Position numbers and translations under genes: made by a program. Of a DNA stretch of 64,000 nt, positions 48,101-57,343 are shown in pieces (positions within the stretch are counted from its first letter, which is position 1; each line of letters opens with the position of its first letter). The notes beneath the pieces were generated by a model. It was not told the DNA's origin. It searched no databases and was given only the letters and a program-made list of their open reading frames with translations. Source of the DNA: Rhizobium leguminosarum (GTDB taxonomy: Bacteria > Pseudomonadota > Alphaproteobacteria > Rhizobiales > Rhizobiaceae); assembly GCF_004123835.1 (NCBI RefSeq), contig NZ_MZMU01000003.1, positions 868,001 to 932,000 of the forward strand, given 5' to 3'.

Positions 48101-49059
48101 TCGAACTGCCGATCGGCGAGCGCCTTTACCGGGCGCGGCTGGTGGCGGAGCGGGGCAAGAACGGCGCGCAGGAGCTGAAGCTTGTTCTCGAAAATCCCGA
48201 CGGCAAGCCGATCGCTTCGCTGCCGAGCCCGACCGATCCTGAAGAGGCAGAAGAGGCGAAGGAGGGCAAGAAGCTTCTCTCCAGCGCCAAGAAGGAGCTG
48301 AAGCAGACGGTGGAGCTGCAGAGCGGCCGTCTCTATGAGGCGATGTGCGCTGCCCGCATCTGGCCGCGCGAGGATTTCGAGACCTTCCTGCTCGCCCATC
48401 CGATCGTCGGCCGGCTGCTGCGCCGCCTGGTTCTTGCCGGCCATGACGAGAAGGGCAAGATCATCGCCAGTTTCCGGGCGCTCGACGACGGCAGCTTCAC
48501 CAATGCCGAGGACGAGCCGGTCAAGCTCGACACCTTCGCCGGCATCTCGATCGCCCACCGCGTCAGCCTCGGCGAGGCGGGCGCCAAGGCCTGGAAGACC
48601 CATCTCGACGATTACGAGGTCCAGCCGCTGTTCGAGCAGCTCGACCGGCCGGTGCTTTCCGAGGGCGAACCAAATGCCAAGCATATCGACGACCGCAAGG
48701 GCTGGATGATCGACAATCTGACGCTGCGTTCGGCCGCCGAGGCGCTCGGCTATGTCAGAGGGCCGGTCGAGGACGGCGCCGGCTTCTACACCTATGAGAA
48801 AGCCTTCGGCGATTGCGGTTTTGCCGCCGTCATCGAATTCACCGGCAGTTATATCGGCGAGAATGAACGTGTGCCGAAGGCGCTGACGGAAATGCGCTTT
48901 GCGAAAATTCTGCCGGGCGGCCGGGTGATCTATGGCGGCGAGACGACGCTCTCCAAGGTGCCGCCGGTGCTGCTCAGCGAAACATGGAACGACCTGCACG
49001 CCATTGCCGACAAGGGCACCGGCTTCGATAGCGAATGGCAGAAAAAGGCCGGATGGTGA
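45199..49059 (+). CDS. DUF4132 protein, YehI/MolR-like
   Basis: A 1286-residue soluble protein. The middle part looks like helical repeats (many Ala/Leu helices such as LTPMLTAGPETKRLAAARWLAERRDGNAIAPLRAAL). The C-terminal third holds the DUF4132 region (EAMCAARIWPREDFETFLLAHPIVGRLLRRLV to LSKVPPVLLSETWNDL). E. coli YehI (once called MolR) has this domain. GAGGAGGG precedes the ATG at 45199; the TTG two codons before is too close to it. It overlaps the AAA+ gene and opens a five-gene cluster transcribed together. Confidence 0.87.
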   Translation: MFVEGLKKLFRGRSETDTSAGSALTARDREAITADLASFDAAEKGLGKALARYVLTGADEASVLHVSNLLKTTQGDIRTKLHNVFIAVADDWNNKVEREKRHKARERVLFELEGFDPAALYRYLHLHSQFNAQNRAWRFPGSDQSPHWLRTASLLFDTSAPEGRNPLGFLTAPRIFEMMEAAELAPSVAPLIDCAFSDKDVPYGYLTQRMLKLPGLADAIAAMPEEATRTIGTLAAGGREVMVSFLGQNGLIDRDRHFFDFAFQMASDGAKTVREAASNALKVADEAKVQAKAEEFLGSRKANERLAGVNILAALLRERSLPILDRHGGEEKSNTVLAAIATIRATYAAGSVAGAEAGEGEGDGEAGYLAFDGSFVAALPPAAKEEPLPADLEEAFRKLLTEANAAARIDYDQTPPGKDWNQRPARPFSPPFDPAIAKHIIAAMRGERLSEAQRRDVWKAVDDKSTDNWMRQTRQLQGNGLKAIFSRTDISLQALSRLLFQATDGRHWQHILRIVLGTTNYWMRGPDNEILARIKAGADIRILAEIAAQAGAPAFGTMTDALADKAYVNISEMIDEPAPANVWPLLAENFAAIDAALAGDGLKERWSEDFIFSWLRMFPRLPRRYFPLVADRAVQGGVRQREFARYLLREVADLTPLITPMLTAGPETKRLAAARWLAERRDGNAIAPLRAALAKEKSVTVKAAAMSALAACGDDTSDLFAEGTLLAEAEKGLASTKVDYSPLFDAENLPVLHWADGREVSALLVKWWFARSHKLKMAGGDPMIHMALERLDRRDAERLGAAIVSAFISYDTQRPTSEEANAYAAANAKQRYDYTKKWRKDFTEELAFAELRREKLAIYLNSALDHRGLLALARFAPPAETTLLVKRYLREHGKRPNQCRALLDALMANPVPQVLQLVLIASQRHKQPGMRKYAGEVITAFAEARGWTPAELGDRTIPSAGIDEDGLLELPIGERLYRARLVAERGKNGAQELKLVLENPDGKPIASLPSPTDPEEAEEAKEGKKLLSSAKKELKQTVELQSGRLYEAMCAARIWPREDFETFLLAHPIVGRLLRRLVLAGHDEKGKIIASFRALDDGSFTNAEDEPVKLDTFAGISIAHRVSLGEAGAKAWKTHLDDYEVQPLFEQLDRPVLSEGEPNAKHIDDRKGWMIDNLTLRSAAEALGYVRGPVEDGAGFYTYEKAFGDCGFAAVIEFTGSYIGENERVPKALTEMRFAKILPGGRVIYGGETTLSKVPPVLLSETWNDLHAIADKGTGFDSEWQKKAGW

Positions 49060-50162
49060 AGATGGTAAGCATGGATCAGACAGCACTTCGCCCGGCGACG
49101 GAAACCCTGCATGCCGCCGAACTCGCCAAGCTCGAGCAGGCCGACAAGGGGCGGCGCCCGCCGGGCTGGCGGCTTTCGGCGCGCGCGGTGCGCTCCTTCG
49201 TGCTTGGCGATCCCGCGCTCGGCATCTCGCGCAAATTCTATGGCGACGATGCGCTGGTCGAGCGGGCGATCGTCAGCCTGATGGGCGAGCAGGGACTGCT
49301 GCTCGTCGGCGAACCGGGCACGGCGAAATCGATGCTGAGCGAGCTTCTGGCGGCCGCCGTCACCGGCTCGACCCGTCTGGTCGTGCAGGGCTCGGCCGGC
49401 ACCATGGAAGAGCATTTGCGCTATGGCTGGAACTACGCGCTGCTGATCGCCGAAGGCCCGAGCGAAAAGGCGCTGGTGCCATCGCCGGTGCTGCAGGCGA
49501 TGCGGGGTGGCCTCGTCATGCGCATCGAGGAGCTGACGCGCTGCCCGCCGGAGATCCAGGACGGGCTGATCTCCATCCTGTCGGAAAAAATGATCGCCAT
49601 TCCCGAACTCGGCGATGGCGCGATCGTGCGCGCCGCACCCGGCTTCAACATCATCGGCACGGCGAACCTTCGCGACCGCGGCGTCAGCGAAATGTCGAGC
49701 GCCTTGAAGCGCCGCTTCAATTTCGAGACGGTGCATCCGATCACCGACCCGGCCTTCGAACGCGAATTGATCGAGCGCCGTCTTGCCGACCGCCTGGCGC
49801 CATCCGGCATCAAGCCCGATATGTCGGAGGCAGCCCTTGGCATCCTCGTCTCCTGCTTCCAGGATCTCAGGGCCGGCCGTACGGCCGAAGGGGTGACGCT
49901 GCAAAAGCCGACCGCCGTCATGTCCACCGCCGAAGCGGTCAATGTCGCCCATGCCGCCGCCCTCGAAGCAGCCTATCTCGGCGACGGCAGGGTGACGGGC
50001 GCCCATCTCGCCCGCCAGATCGGCGGCATCGTGATGAAGGACGATCCGGAGGACGGCCGCAAGTTCAAGTCCTATGTCGATCACATCGTCAAGGACCGCG
50101 CCCGTTCGGGAAGCGACTGGCGCTCCTTCTACGAGGCGGCGCGCGCCTTGAGGCTCGACTGA
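49053..50162 (+). CDS. MoxR-type AAA+ ATPase, YehL-like
   Basis: A 369-residue AAA+ protein with Walker A GEPGTAKS (from residue 86 with this start), a Walker B-like VMRIEELTRCPPEIQDGLIS and sensor 1 FNIIGTANLRDRGVSEM, in the MoxR-like order. MoxR ATPases work with VWA proteins as chaperones or in metal insertion; both partners are in this cluster. Several ATGs are possible (49035, 49053, 49062, 49071); I prefer 49053, with AAAAAGG ahead and overlapping the DUF4132 stop. Confidence 0.88.
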   Translation: MVKMVSMDQTALRPATETLHAAELAKLEQADKGRRPPGWRLSARAVRSFVLGDPALGISRKFYGDDALVERAIVSLMGEQGLLLVGEPGTAKSMLSELLAAAVTGSTRLVVQGSAGTMEEHLRYGWNYALLIAEGPSEKALVPSPVLQAMRGGLVMRIEELTRCPPEIQDGLISILSEKMIAIPELGDGAIVRAAPGFNIIGTANLRDRGVSEMSSALKRRFNFETVHPITDPAFERELIERRLADRLAPSGIKPDMSEAALGILVSCFQDLRAGRTAEGVTLQKPTAVMSTAEAVNVAHAAALEAAYLGDGRVTGAHLARQIGGIVMKDDPEDGRKFKSYVDHIVKDRARSGSDWRSFYEAARALRLD

Positions 50163-52682
50163 ATGGAGGCGGCGGCGGCAGCGGCGGAACGTCAGGGCTT
50201 TCTCGCCTACGGGCAGCGGCTGACCTCGGGCGAGGGCGGGTTTTTCTTCTTTCCGATCCGCCACCACAGCCCCGCCTGCGCGCTGCATCTTGCCGCAGCC
50301 CTGGGCGAAATCCGCCCGCGCGCCATCGTGCTGGAAATGCCGGCGGATTTTGCGCCCCTCCTGCCGCTGCTCTCGCATCCCGATATAAGGCTGCCGATCG
50401 CCATCGTCTCCGTCGCCGACGGCGAACATGCATCCGACGAGCGCCTTCCTGTTGGATACTGGCCGTTTTCGGCGACCTCGCCGGAATGGGCGGCCCTGCG
50501 ACTGGCGGGCGAATTCGGAAGTGCGGTCATTCTTGCCGACCGGGAGAGCGGCGCCCGCCTTGCCGCCGCTCGGGCGGAGAAGAAGGGCGAGACCGGGGAA
50601 GACGGCGAGGAAGCGCCGAGACAGGGTGAGCCGAGACAGGACGAGACCGCGCCGGCCCTTTTGACCGATGAGGGCCAGCTTGCCTATTCGGATTATGCCG
50701 AGGGCCTGGTGAAGCGCCTCGGCGTGCGCGATTTCAACGAGGCCTGGGATCGGCTGTTCGAATCCCGCGCCGCCGAAAAGGATTGGCGCGGTTTCTTCCG
50801 CGACGTCGGCATTCACTGCGCGCTGTCGCGCCTTGCCACACCGGCCGAGGAGATCGCCGCCGACGACACGCTGGCCCGCGAGGCCTGCATGCGGGCGGCG
50901 ATGGCAAAGGCTGAGGCGCTTTCCGGCGACGGGCCGATCGCCGTCATCACCGGCGGATTTCATACACCTGTGATGATCGATCCCCGGGCTGACGAGGCGA
51001 AGGTACAGCCGGAGGCGAGGCCGGGCATCCAGACGAAATCCTATCTGATCCGCTACACCCACGACCATCTCGACCGGATCAACGGCTACGGCGCCGGCAT
51101 GCCGTCGCCGCGCTGGTATGAGCGGCTGCAGCAGCGGGTTGCCGACGGCCATGACGATCCGTTCACCGAGGCGGCGACCGATGTGGTTCTCGACCTCACC
51201 CAGCGCCTGCGCCGCGACCGGCCGAATTTCACCCCGCCGCTGCCCTCGCTTGCTGCAACCGTCGCCCAGGCGCAGGCGCTGGCCGATTTGCGCGGATTGC
51301 AAGGCCCGGGGCGGGCTGAAATTCTTGATGCGGCGCGCTCCTGCCTCATGAAGGGGGAAGATCCCCACAGCGGTTCGCCGCTGATGGAGGCGCTGCTTGC
51401 CGAGCTCACCGGCGAAGGCATCGGCGAGGTGCCCAGCGGCGCCGGCGTTCCGCCGCTGGTCGAGGCCGTGCGCCGGCGGGCCCGGGCGCTCGGTTTCCGC
51501 ATCGAGGACGGCACCGAGCGCAACCGCCTGCTCGATATTCATCGCAAGCCCCGGCACCTTGCCGCCAGCCGCTTCCTGCATGTGATGACCTTGCTCGGCA
51601 CCGGCTTTGGCCGTTGTCTCAGAGGTCCGGATTGGGCAGGCGGCGTTGCCACCGACGTGCTCTTCGAGGAATGGACCTATCGATGGTCGCCGGCCGTCGA
51701 AAGCCGGCTGGTGGCGCTGTCGATCGATGGCGATACGGTGGAGCGCGCCGCCGACGCCGTTCTCGCCCGCCGGGTCCAGGCGCTCGGCGAGGAAGGACAG
51801 GCGAAAAACGCCCATGCGGCCATCCGCCTGCTGATGATCGCAGCCCAGGCGGGGCTTGCCAGGTCCTGCGGCGCGCTGATTGCCGCGATCGGCCCGGCCG
51901 TTGCCACCGATCCGGATTTCGGCCGGGTCGCGGTCTGCCTGTCGATGCTCGACAATCTTCAGCGCGGCCGAAAGGCGCTGGGTTTTGCCGGCATGGCGGG
52001 GCCGGACGAACTGCGCCTCATCGCCTATCGCCGGGCGATCGACCTGCTGCCGGACCTCGAAACCGCCAGGGACGAGGACGTGCCGCGTTATGTCGATGCG
52101 CTGGCAACGCTGAACGAGATCGCCGAAGCCGGCGCGCAGGCTGGAGAAGGCGAGCAACCGCTCGATCTCGATCTGCTCGACGAGGGCGTCGCCGCCCTCA
52201 TCGACGCCGATCTGGCGCCGCGGGCGGCAGGCGCGGTTGCCGCGATCGGGCATATGTCGGGCAGGCTGAGTGCGGGGGCGCTGGCCACCCGCGTCATCGG
52301 CCCGCTGCAATTCAGCGTCGGCGAAACGCCCGCCCGGGTGGAGGCGCTGGCCGGCCTGCTGGCGGTGCAGCCGGCCCTGCTCAAGCGCACGCCGGCGCTG
52401 CTGGAACGGCTGGATCTGGTGCTCGCCGGCTTCGACGAGGCTGATTTCATCGAGGTGCTGCCGGCGCTGCGCCTTGCCTTCACCGCCCTTGCGCCTGATG
52501 AGACCGATGCGCTCGCCGCCGTGATCGCGCAAGCAAAGGGCACCGATCTCGATCTGGCGCCACGTTTCTCCGGCGGCCTGACGGAGGCCGAAATGCTCGC
52601 CAATGCCCGCCTCAATGCCAGCTTTGCCGAACTGATGCGGGCCGATGGTCTCGGGTCCTGGCTGGAGGAGCGGGCGCCATGA
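50163..52682 (+). CDS. DUF5682 protein, YehM-like
   Basis: An 839-residue soluble protein. The N-terminus has FFFFPIRHHSPACALHLAAAL and ERIRPRAIVLEMPADF-like segments that define DUF5682, and a later histidine block GFHTPVMIDP. The RHHSP and GGFHT motifs suggest a hydrolytic or metal-binding centre, but no activity is known. It begins directly after the AAA+ stop (TGAATG) and overlaps the VWA gene by ATGA, so the genes are translationally linked as in the E. coli yehLMPQ locus. Confidence 0.8.
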   Translation: MEAAAAAAERQGFLAYGQRLTSGEGGFFFFPIRHHSPACALHLAAALGEIRPRAIVLEMPADFAPLLPLLSHPDIRLPIAIVSVADGEHASDERLPVGYWPFSATSPEWAALRLAGEFGSAVILADRESGARLAAARAEKKGETGEDGEEAPRQGEPRQDETAPALLTDEGQLAYSDYAEGLVKRLGVRDFNEAWDRLFESRAAEKDWRGFFRDVGIHCALSRLATPAEEIAADDTLAREACMRAAMAKAEALSGDGPIAVITGGFHTPVMIDPRADEAKVQPEARPGIQTKSYLIRYTHDHLDRINGYGAGMPSPRWYERLQQRVADGHDDPFTEAATDVVLDLTQRLRRDRPNFTPPLPSLAATVAQAQALADLRGLQGPGRAEILDAARSCLMKGEDPHSGSPLMEALLAELTGEGIGEVPSGAGVPPLVEAVRRRARALGFRIEDGTERNRLLDIHRKPRHLAASRFLHVMTLLGTGFGRCLRGPDWAGGVATDVLFEEWTYRWSPAVESRLVALSIDGDTVERAADAVLARRVQALGEEGQAKNAHAAIRLLMIAAQAGLARSCGALIAAIGPAVATDPDFGRVAVCLSMLDNLQRGRKALGFAGMAGPDELRLIAYRRAIDLLPDLETARDEDVPRYVDALATLNEIAEAGAQAGEGEQPLDLDLLDEGVAALIDADLAPRAAGAVAAIGHMSGRLSAGALATRVIGPLQFSVGETPARVEALAGLLAVQPALLKRTPALLERLDLVLAGFDEADFIEVLPALRLAFTALAPDETDALAAVIAQAKGTDLDLAPRFSGGLTEAEMLANARLNASFAELMRADGLGSWLEERAP

Positions 52683-53839
52683 GCAACGACAACAAGCCCG
52701 AGGAAAGTCTTCGCCGCTGGCGCCTGGTGCTTGGCCGCTTTGCCGAGCGCCAGCTTTCGAACTGCTGCAGCGGCGCCGACGCCCGCCGCGATGCTGCGCT
52801 CGACCGCATCTACGGCGAATCCTACCGCCGGCGCGGCATCCGCACCGGCGCGCCCGAAGGCAACAGGAAGAACCCCAAGGGCGGTGCGGAGCCGCCGCAG
52901 ATGACGCTGCCGGAATGGTTTGGCGAGATGCGCTCGCTGTTTCCGAGATCGGTGCTGGAGCGGGTCGAGAAGGATGCGCTCGGCCGGTTCGGCATGACCG
53001 AGATCCTCGACGATCCGAAAGCGCTCGCCGAACTTGACCCCGACCCGTCGCTGCTTGCGGCGCTGCTTGCCCATCGCGGCCGCTCCGATCCTGTGATCGC
53101 AGGAAAAATCCGCCAGGTCGCCAAGCGCGTCGTCGAGGAGCTGACGAAGAAGCTGCGCCTGCAGACGAGCCGGGCGCTCTCCGGCGCAAGACGGCGCGGC
53201 GAGACCACCGCGCGCCGCTCCAGCGCCCGCGACATCGCCTGGAACCAGACGATCCGCAAGAACCTGAAGAACTGGGACCAGGAGCGGCGTGTGCTGATCG
53301 CCGAACATCTGCATTTCCACGCCGCCGCCCGCCGGCACCTGCCCTGGCGGATCGTGCTCTGCATCGACCAATCGGGCTCGATGGCGACCTCGCTGATCTA
53401 CAGCGCCGTGATGGCCTCGATCCTTGCGACGCTGCCGGCGGTGACGGTGAAGCTGGTGCTGTTCGACACATCGGTGGTCGACCTCAGCGACGAGGTCGGC
53501 GATCCGGTCGACGTGCTGATGTCGGTCCAGCTCGGCGGCGGAACCGATATCGGCCGGGCCGTCGCCTATTGCGAGGCGACGCATATCGCCGAGCCGCAGC
53601 GGACGATCTTCGTGCTGGTTTCGGACTTTTGCGAAGGTGCGCCCGCCGCCCCGCTCTTTGCCGCGGTGCGGCGGCTTGCCGGCGCCCGGGTGAAGCTGCT
53701 CGGGCTTGCCGCTCTCGATGAGGCCGCCCGGCCGGCCTATGATCGCGATACCGCCGCGCGGCTCGTCGATGCCGGCATGGAGATTGCAGCACTGACGCCG
53801 GAGCATTTTGCCGATTGGGTTGCGGGGCATATAAGGTGA
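52679..53839 (+). CDS. VWA-domain protein, YehP-like
   Basis: A 386-residue protein with a C-terminal von Willebrand A domain whose MIDAS motif is DQSGS at 230-234 (VLCIDQSGSMATSLIYSAVM), followed by LGGGTDIGRAV and FVLVSDFCEGA. The N-terminal 200 residues are basic and helical. VWA proteins in MoxR loci bring substrates to the AAA+ ring. It overlaps its neighbours at both ends (ATGA and GTGA). Confidence 0.9.
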   Translation: MSNDNKPEESLRRWRLVLGRFAERQLSNCCSGADARRDAALDRIYGESYRRRGIRTGAPEGNRKNPKGGAEPPQMTLPEWFGEMRSLFPRSVLERVEKDALGRFGMTEILDDPKALAELDPDPSLLAALLAHRGRSDPVIAGKIRQVAKRVVEELTKKLRLQTSRALSGARRRGETTARRSSARDIAWNQTIRKNLKNWDQERRVLIAEHLHFHAAARRHLPWRIVLCIDQSGSMATSLIYSAVMASILATLPAVTVKLVLFDTSVVDLSDEVGDPVDVLMSVQLGGGTDIGRAVAYCEATHIAEPQRTIFVLVSDFCEGAPAAPLFAAVRRLAGARVKLLGLAALDEAARPAYDRDTAARLVDAGMEIAALTPEHFADWVAGHIR

Positions 53840-55914
53840 AGCGGGGCAAGACGGAGAATTCGGAGCGTTTCGACGCCGCAGCCCTCAGCGACGAGGTGCT
53901 GGAAGCAGCCGCCTCCAAAGGCCTGTTGCGCCGCGCCCACCGGGATGTGGAGGCCGGGCTCGTGCGCCTGTCCGGCTGGGATGGCGGAACGGCGTTGGCC
54001 GAAGCCGACGGCGAGAGCGTGCGGCTCACCGCCGGTCCGCTGACTGCCGCGCGCTGCAGCTGCCCGGCAACCGGCCTTTGCCGGCATATTCTCGCCGGCA
54101 TCATTTTCATCCGCGAGGCGGAGGAGGTAAGGCCGGCCGAGGAGTTGGGCGCAGCCGAGACGGCGGAGCCGGTCCGATTTGAAGCCATTCCGGATCCACA
54201 TGCGGAAATCCTTTCGCTCGAGGAAGACGTCATCATCCGCGCCTTCGGCCGCGCCGCTTTTATTCAGGCGCAAACGCTGCTGGCGGAACTGGAACCGGGC
54301 GCGATCCGGATCGAAACGAGCCCGAATGCCGTCCGCATCGCGCTCGGCGCCCACCATCAGGTGCTTTATCCCGCCGGCGGCGGTCCTGCCGGCATGATCT
54401 CGAAGGCTGCAACGTCGCAGCGTGCCGTGCTGCATGCGGCAGCGCTTCTGGCCGTGCGTGGCCCCAAGGAGACGATCGCTCGCGTGGGGCAAGCGCCGAC
54501 TGAGCCCGGCAAAGCCGCATCCGGCCTCCTCGAAGAGGCGGTCGCACTGCTCCGCGATGCCGCGCGCCAGGCGCTCTCGAAGGCGCCTGCCGGTCTCGAA
54601 GAGCGGATCGGCGATCTTGTGCTTTCCTCGCGCACTGAAGCGATGCCGCGGCTTGCCGCCGAGCTTCGCACCATCGCCGCGATGATCCGGCGAAGACGCG
54701 AGCGGCTGGATGCGGCCGATCCTGCCGAGCTTCTCGTCATGCTGGCGCGCGCCTATGCCTTGACGGAGGCGCTTCGGGCCTCGCCCGATGAACCTTTGCT
54801 CACCGGCGTGGCTGCCGAGGCGCCACAGCCGCTGCCGGCGATCGACCTCGTCGGCTGCGGCCTGCGCGTGTGGCAGGCCGACAGCGGCGCGCGCGGGGTG
54901 ACCGGCTATTATCTCTCCATGGACGGGCGAAGCTTCAGCGCGACGCTGGCGCGCGGGGCCGGCAGCGATCCGGGCTTTGTGCCGCGCCAGGCGGCCACCG
55001 CCGAGCCGGTCTTCGGCCGTTCGCTCGCGGCGATCGCCGGCAGCGCCTTCCGCCTCGAGGGCGCCTCCGCCACCGGGGACGGCCGGCTGCAGACCGGCAA
55101 CGGCCGCGCCGAGCTTCTCCAGCCCGGCTGGAGCGCGGCGGTGCAGGGGATCGAAGGCGCTGTCATCGATGACTGGAAACAATGCGCCATCCGTCTTGCG
55201 AGTGCCTTCCGGCCGAAGCTCGCGACACCGCCGCGCCGCGCCCTGCCGCTGATCCTGCGCCCGACCGCTTTCGGCTCGCTGCGCTTCGACGGGGTTGCGC
55301 AGGTCGGGCGCTGGCCGGTGCGGGACCGCGAGGGGGCCTGGCTGGAACTGGAGATCGAAGGCGACGAACGGTTGGAGACCCATTTCGCGCTGCTTGGCAC
55401 GATCGGCGACCGTCAGCCGCCGCTGCTCACCGTCCTCGCCGAAGCCCGCGGCGCCGACATCGTGCTCTCGCCGCTCGCTTTCGGAACCGACAGCCTGACC
55501 CTCCTCGACCTGCCGCCGCCGGCGCCAATGGCAACCGGGCAAAAGCCGAGCCTGCTCTCCCGCCTGGCCAAAAGCCTGACGCTGCCCGGCGTGCCGGAGC
55601 GCAAACCGATGCGCTTCGAAGCGCTGGCCCGCCCGCAGGCCGCCAGCCGGCGGCTGATCTCCGCCGCCTTCGACGAAACCCTGGCGCTCGCCGAACTCGG
55701 CGGCCGCATGGAGGATCCGGAGCGGCTGCAGCGCATGCAACGCCTGGGGCGCACGCTCGACGAGGCCGGCCTGGCGCTTCCCGGCAGCCTCGTCGGCCAG
55801 CTCGCCGCCGCCTCCGGCCAGACGCGCCCCGACCGCCTGCTGCGCGCCGCCTACGCTCTCAATCTGCTCGCCCGCATCGATCCGCATTTGCCGTTCGTGC
55901 GCCTTGTGCCTTGA
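53836..55914 (+). CDS. SWIM zinc-finger protein, YehQ-like
   Basis: A 692-residue protein with a SWIM motif near its N-terminus: C74, C76, C82 and H84 in CSCPATGLCRH (CxCxnCxH), a zinc site used for DNA or protein binding. The rest is Ala/Arg-rich and helical with no named domain. The start is the GTG at 53836 that overlaps the VWA stop as GTGA. It is the last gene of the cluster. Confidence 0.85.
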   Translation: MKRGKTENSERFDAAALSDEVLEAAASKGLLRRAHRDVEAGLVRLSGWDGGTALAEADGESVRLTAGPLTAARCSCPATGLCRHILAGIIFIREAEEVRPAEELGAAETAEPVRFEAIPDPHAEILSLEEDVIIRAFGRAAFIQAQTLLAELEPGAIRIETSPNAVRIALGAHHQVLYPAGGGPAGMISKAATSQRAVLHAAALLAVRGPKETIARVGQAPTEPGKAASGLLEEAVALLRDAARQALSKAPAGLEERIGDLVLSSRTEAMPRLAAELRTIAAMIRRRRERLDAADPAELLVMLARAYALTEALRASPDEPLLTGVAAEAPQPLPAIDLVGCGLRVWQADSGARGVTGYYLSMDGRSFSATLARGAGSDPGFVPRQAATAEPVFGRSLAAIAGSAFRLEGASATGDGRLQTGNGRAELLQPGWSAAVQGIEGAVIDDWKQCAIRLASAFRPKLATPPRRALPLILRPTAFGSLRFDGVAQVGRWPVRDREGAWLELEIEGDERLETHFALLGTIGDRQPPLLTVLAEARGADIVLSPLAFGTDSLTLLDLPPPAPMATGQKPSLLSRLAKSLTLPGVPERKPMRFEALARPQAASRRLISAAFDETLALAELGGRMEDPERLQRMQRLGRTLDEAGLALPGSLVGQLAAASGQTRPDRLLRAAYALNLLARIDPHLPFVRLVP

Positions 55915-56022
55915 GGTGCGAAGCGGTTGTGTAAAAGGGCGTTTCTCAGCGAAAGCAATATTTGTCAAACAAAACCGGGCGGTAATCGGCCGCCTGCGTT
56001 TGTTGAGCTCGCTCACTCCTCG

Positions 56023-56107
56023 GCGTCATCCTCGGCCCTGTGCCGAGGATCTGCTACGTATCAACCGGCAGTAGATGCCCGGGACAAGCCCGAGCATGAC
56101 GAAAGAG
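56023..56107. repeat. large palindromic repeat, copy 2
   Basis: Nearly identical over about 85 bp to 18943-19028 (GGCGTCATCCTCGGCCCTGT ... ACAAGCCCGAGCATGACG). It occupies the gap between the SWIM gene and the convergent lipoprotein gene; the remaining bases of 55915-56146 show nothing else. Confidence 0.8.
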
Positions 56108-56146
56108 GAGTTGCGGCCTGTCTTCACGTCTTGGACAAACCGTCCG

Positions 56147-56554
56147 TTACTTCTGTTCGGGCGCCAGGAACTCTGCGCAATAGGACGGGCCGTCGACGCC
56201 GGGGATATCGGCGACGGTGCGGATGTCGCGGATCGTGTAATCGGAGCTGGTGGTGATTTCGGCCTGGCAGCGCAGATAGGCGGTGCGGGCCGATGCGATC
56301 TGCTTGCCGCGCTTGCCATCGGCGCCTTCGGCATATTTCGCCGGAATGCGCACGGTCTTGTAGCCGCCGCGCCAGGTATAGATGGTGCTCGAGCCTTGCT
56401 CGCTGTCGCTGATCGGCGGCCCGTAGGCGGCAAAGAAGATGCCGGCCGATTTGCCGACCCAGCGGGCCTCGATCGGATTGCCGGCGGAAGGTATGGTGGT
56501 GCATCCGGCAAGCGCAATGGCAAGCCCGGCCGCGGTCATGATGCGGAAATTCAT
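56147..56554 (-). CDS. small lipoprotein, unknown
   Basis: A 135-residue protein with a signal peptide and lipobox (ALAGC at about residues 14-18). The mature domain has VGKSAGIFFAAYGPPISD and TIYTWRGGYKTVRIP and two further cysteines, a pattern of small alphaproteobacterial lipoproteins without known function. Monocistronic. Confidence 0.8.
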   Translation of the reverse strand: MNFRIMTAAGLAIALAGCTTIPSAGNPIEARWVGKSAGIFFAAYGPPISDSEQGSSTIYTWRGGYKTVRIPAKYAEGADGKRGKQIASARTAYLRCQAEITTSSDYTIRDIRTVADIPGVDGPSYCAEFLAPEQK

Positions 56555-56816
56555 CGTGTCGTCCCTGATCTCTAGCGCATGGCTGCGAAGCCGCCCTCGT
56601 GAGCGGTTTCGCCTGTCCTGTCGTGCCCTTTAGCGCGGAACCCGGCAAAAGAAAATTGCCCCTTTGAGACTTCCGTTCGATTTGCGGCAGGTGTGGCTTT
56701 TTGCTGCAGCCGCCGACCTCCCGACCTGTCACAACCCCGTCAAAATTTCCGCCGGCTTTTTGGAATTTGGTGCTTGTGCAACCATATAGGCTGTTCTATA
56801 GAAGCGCCGCTGGTCA

Positions 56817-56893
56817 CGGAGTGTAGCGCAGTCTGGTAGCGCACCACGTTCGGGACGTGGGGGTCGAGTGTTCGAATCACTCCACTCCGACCA
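56817..56893 (+). tRNA. tRNA-Pro(CGG)
   Basis: 77 bases with encoded CCA. The acceptor CGGAGTG pairs with CACTCCG, the anticodon stem is CCACG/CGTGG and the loop TTCGGGA has anticodon CGG at 56851-56853; the T-arm contains TTCGAAT. Prophage-like genes begin soon after it. Confidence 0.96.
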
Positions 56894-56901
56894 GTCTGAA
56901 G

Positions 56902-56922
56902 CCCCGCTCCGGCGGGGTTTTT
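56902..56922 (+). terminator. terminator of tRNA-Pro
   Basis: CCCCGC, TCCG loop, GCGGGG, then five T, nine bases after the tRNA. Confidence 0.88.
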
Positions 56923-57140
56923 CGTTTCTGGCGCTGCTATGCCGATTTTTGCACGGCAATGCTTACGGCAACGATCGATCATCTCTAAGGCGCGTAAACT
57001 CCGCCGGGTCGCCGCCGGCCGGCAGGGGCCATCGAATGGAACTAACCCCGGCCAGCGCCGTTGTACGCGAGGGAGTCCCACCATGAGCAACGCCCGTCAG
57101 GCGCAAACGAGATGGTGATGGTACTCCCAGGAGAACGCAC

Positions 57141-57227
57141 ATGGATCTCACAACCCTTCTCATCATCGTTGTGATACTTCTTTTACTAGGCGGCGGCGGC
57201 TGGTACGGCCGGGGACGCTGGTATTAA
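57141..57227 (+). CDS. DUF3309-like micro-protein
   Basis: A 28-residue protein: one membrane helix (LLIIVVILLLLGGGG) then WYGRGRWY. CAGGAGAACGCAC precedes the ATG. Such DUF3309-like micro-proteins are common in Rhizobiales and sit in the membrane; function unknown. Confidence 0.7.
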   Translation: MDLTTLLIIVVILLLLGGGGWYGRGRWY

Positions 57228-57343
57228 ACGACGGTCGACGTGGCACGCATCACTGGGTTGACGAGCGCTCCGGCTAACTGAGCGCGGCGGGACGGCGCCA
57301 TTGGCATTGGCCGCCAGTTCAGGCTGCCCTCTCATTGTCTTCA

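Noticed and set aside
48930..53471. 1513-codon open frame on the minus strand
   Set aside because: Antisense to the DUF4132 end and the whole AAA+/DUF5682/VWA region; Arg/Pro/Gly-rich, no domain. A shadow of high-GC coding on the other strand.
53737..56016. 759-codon open frame on the minus strand
   Set aside because: Antisense to the SWIM gene; composition of a shadow frame.
57083..57118. 11-codon ORF between tRNA-Pro and the DUF3309-like gene
   Set aside because: Too short, no coupling and no recognisable product; probably leader of the micro-protein transcript.
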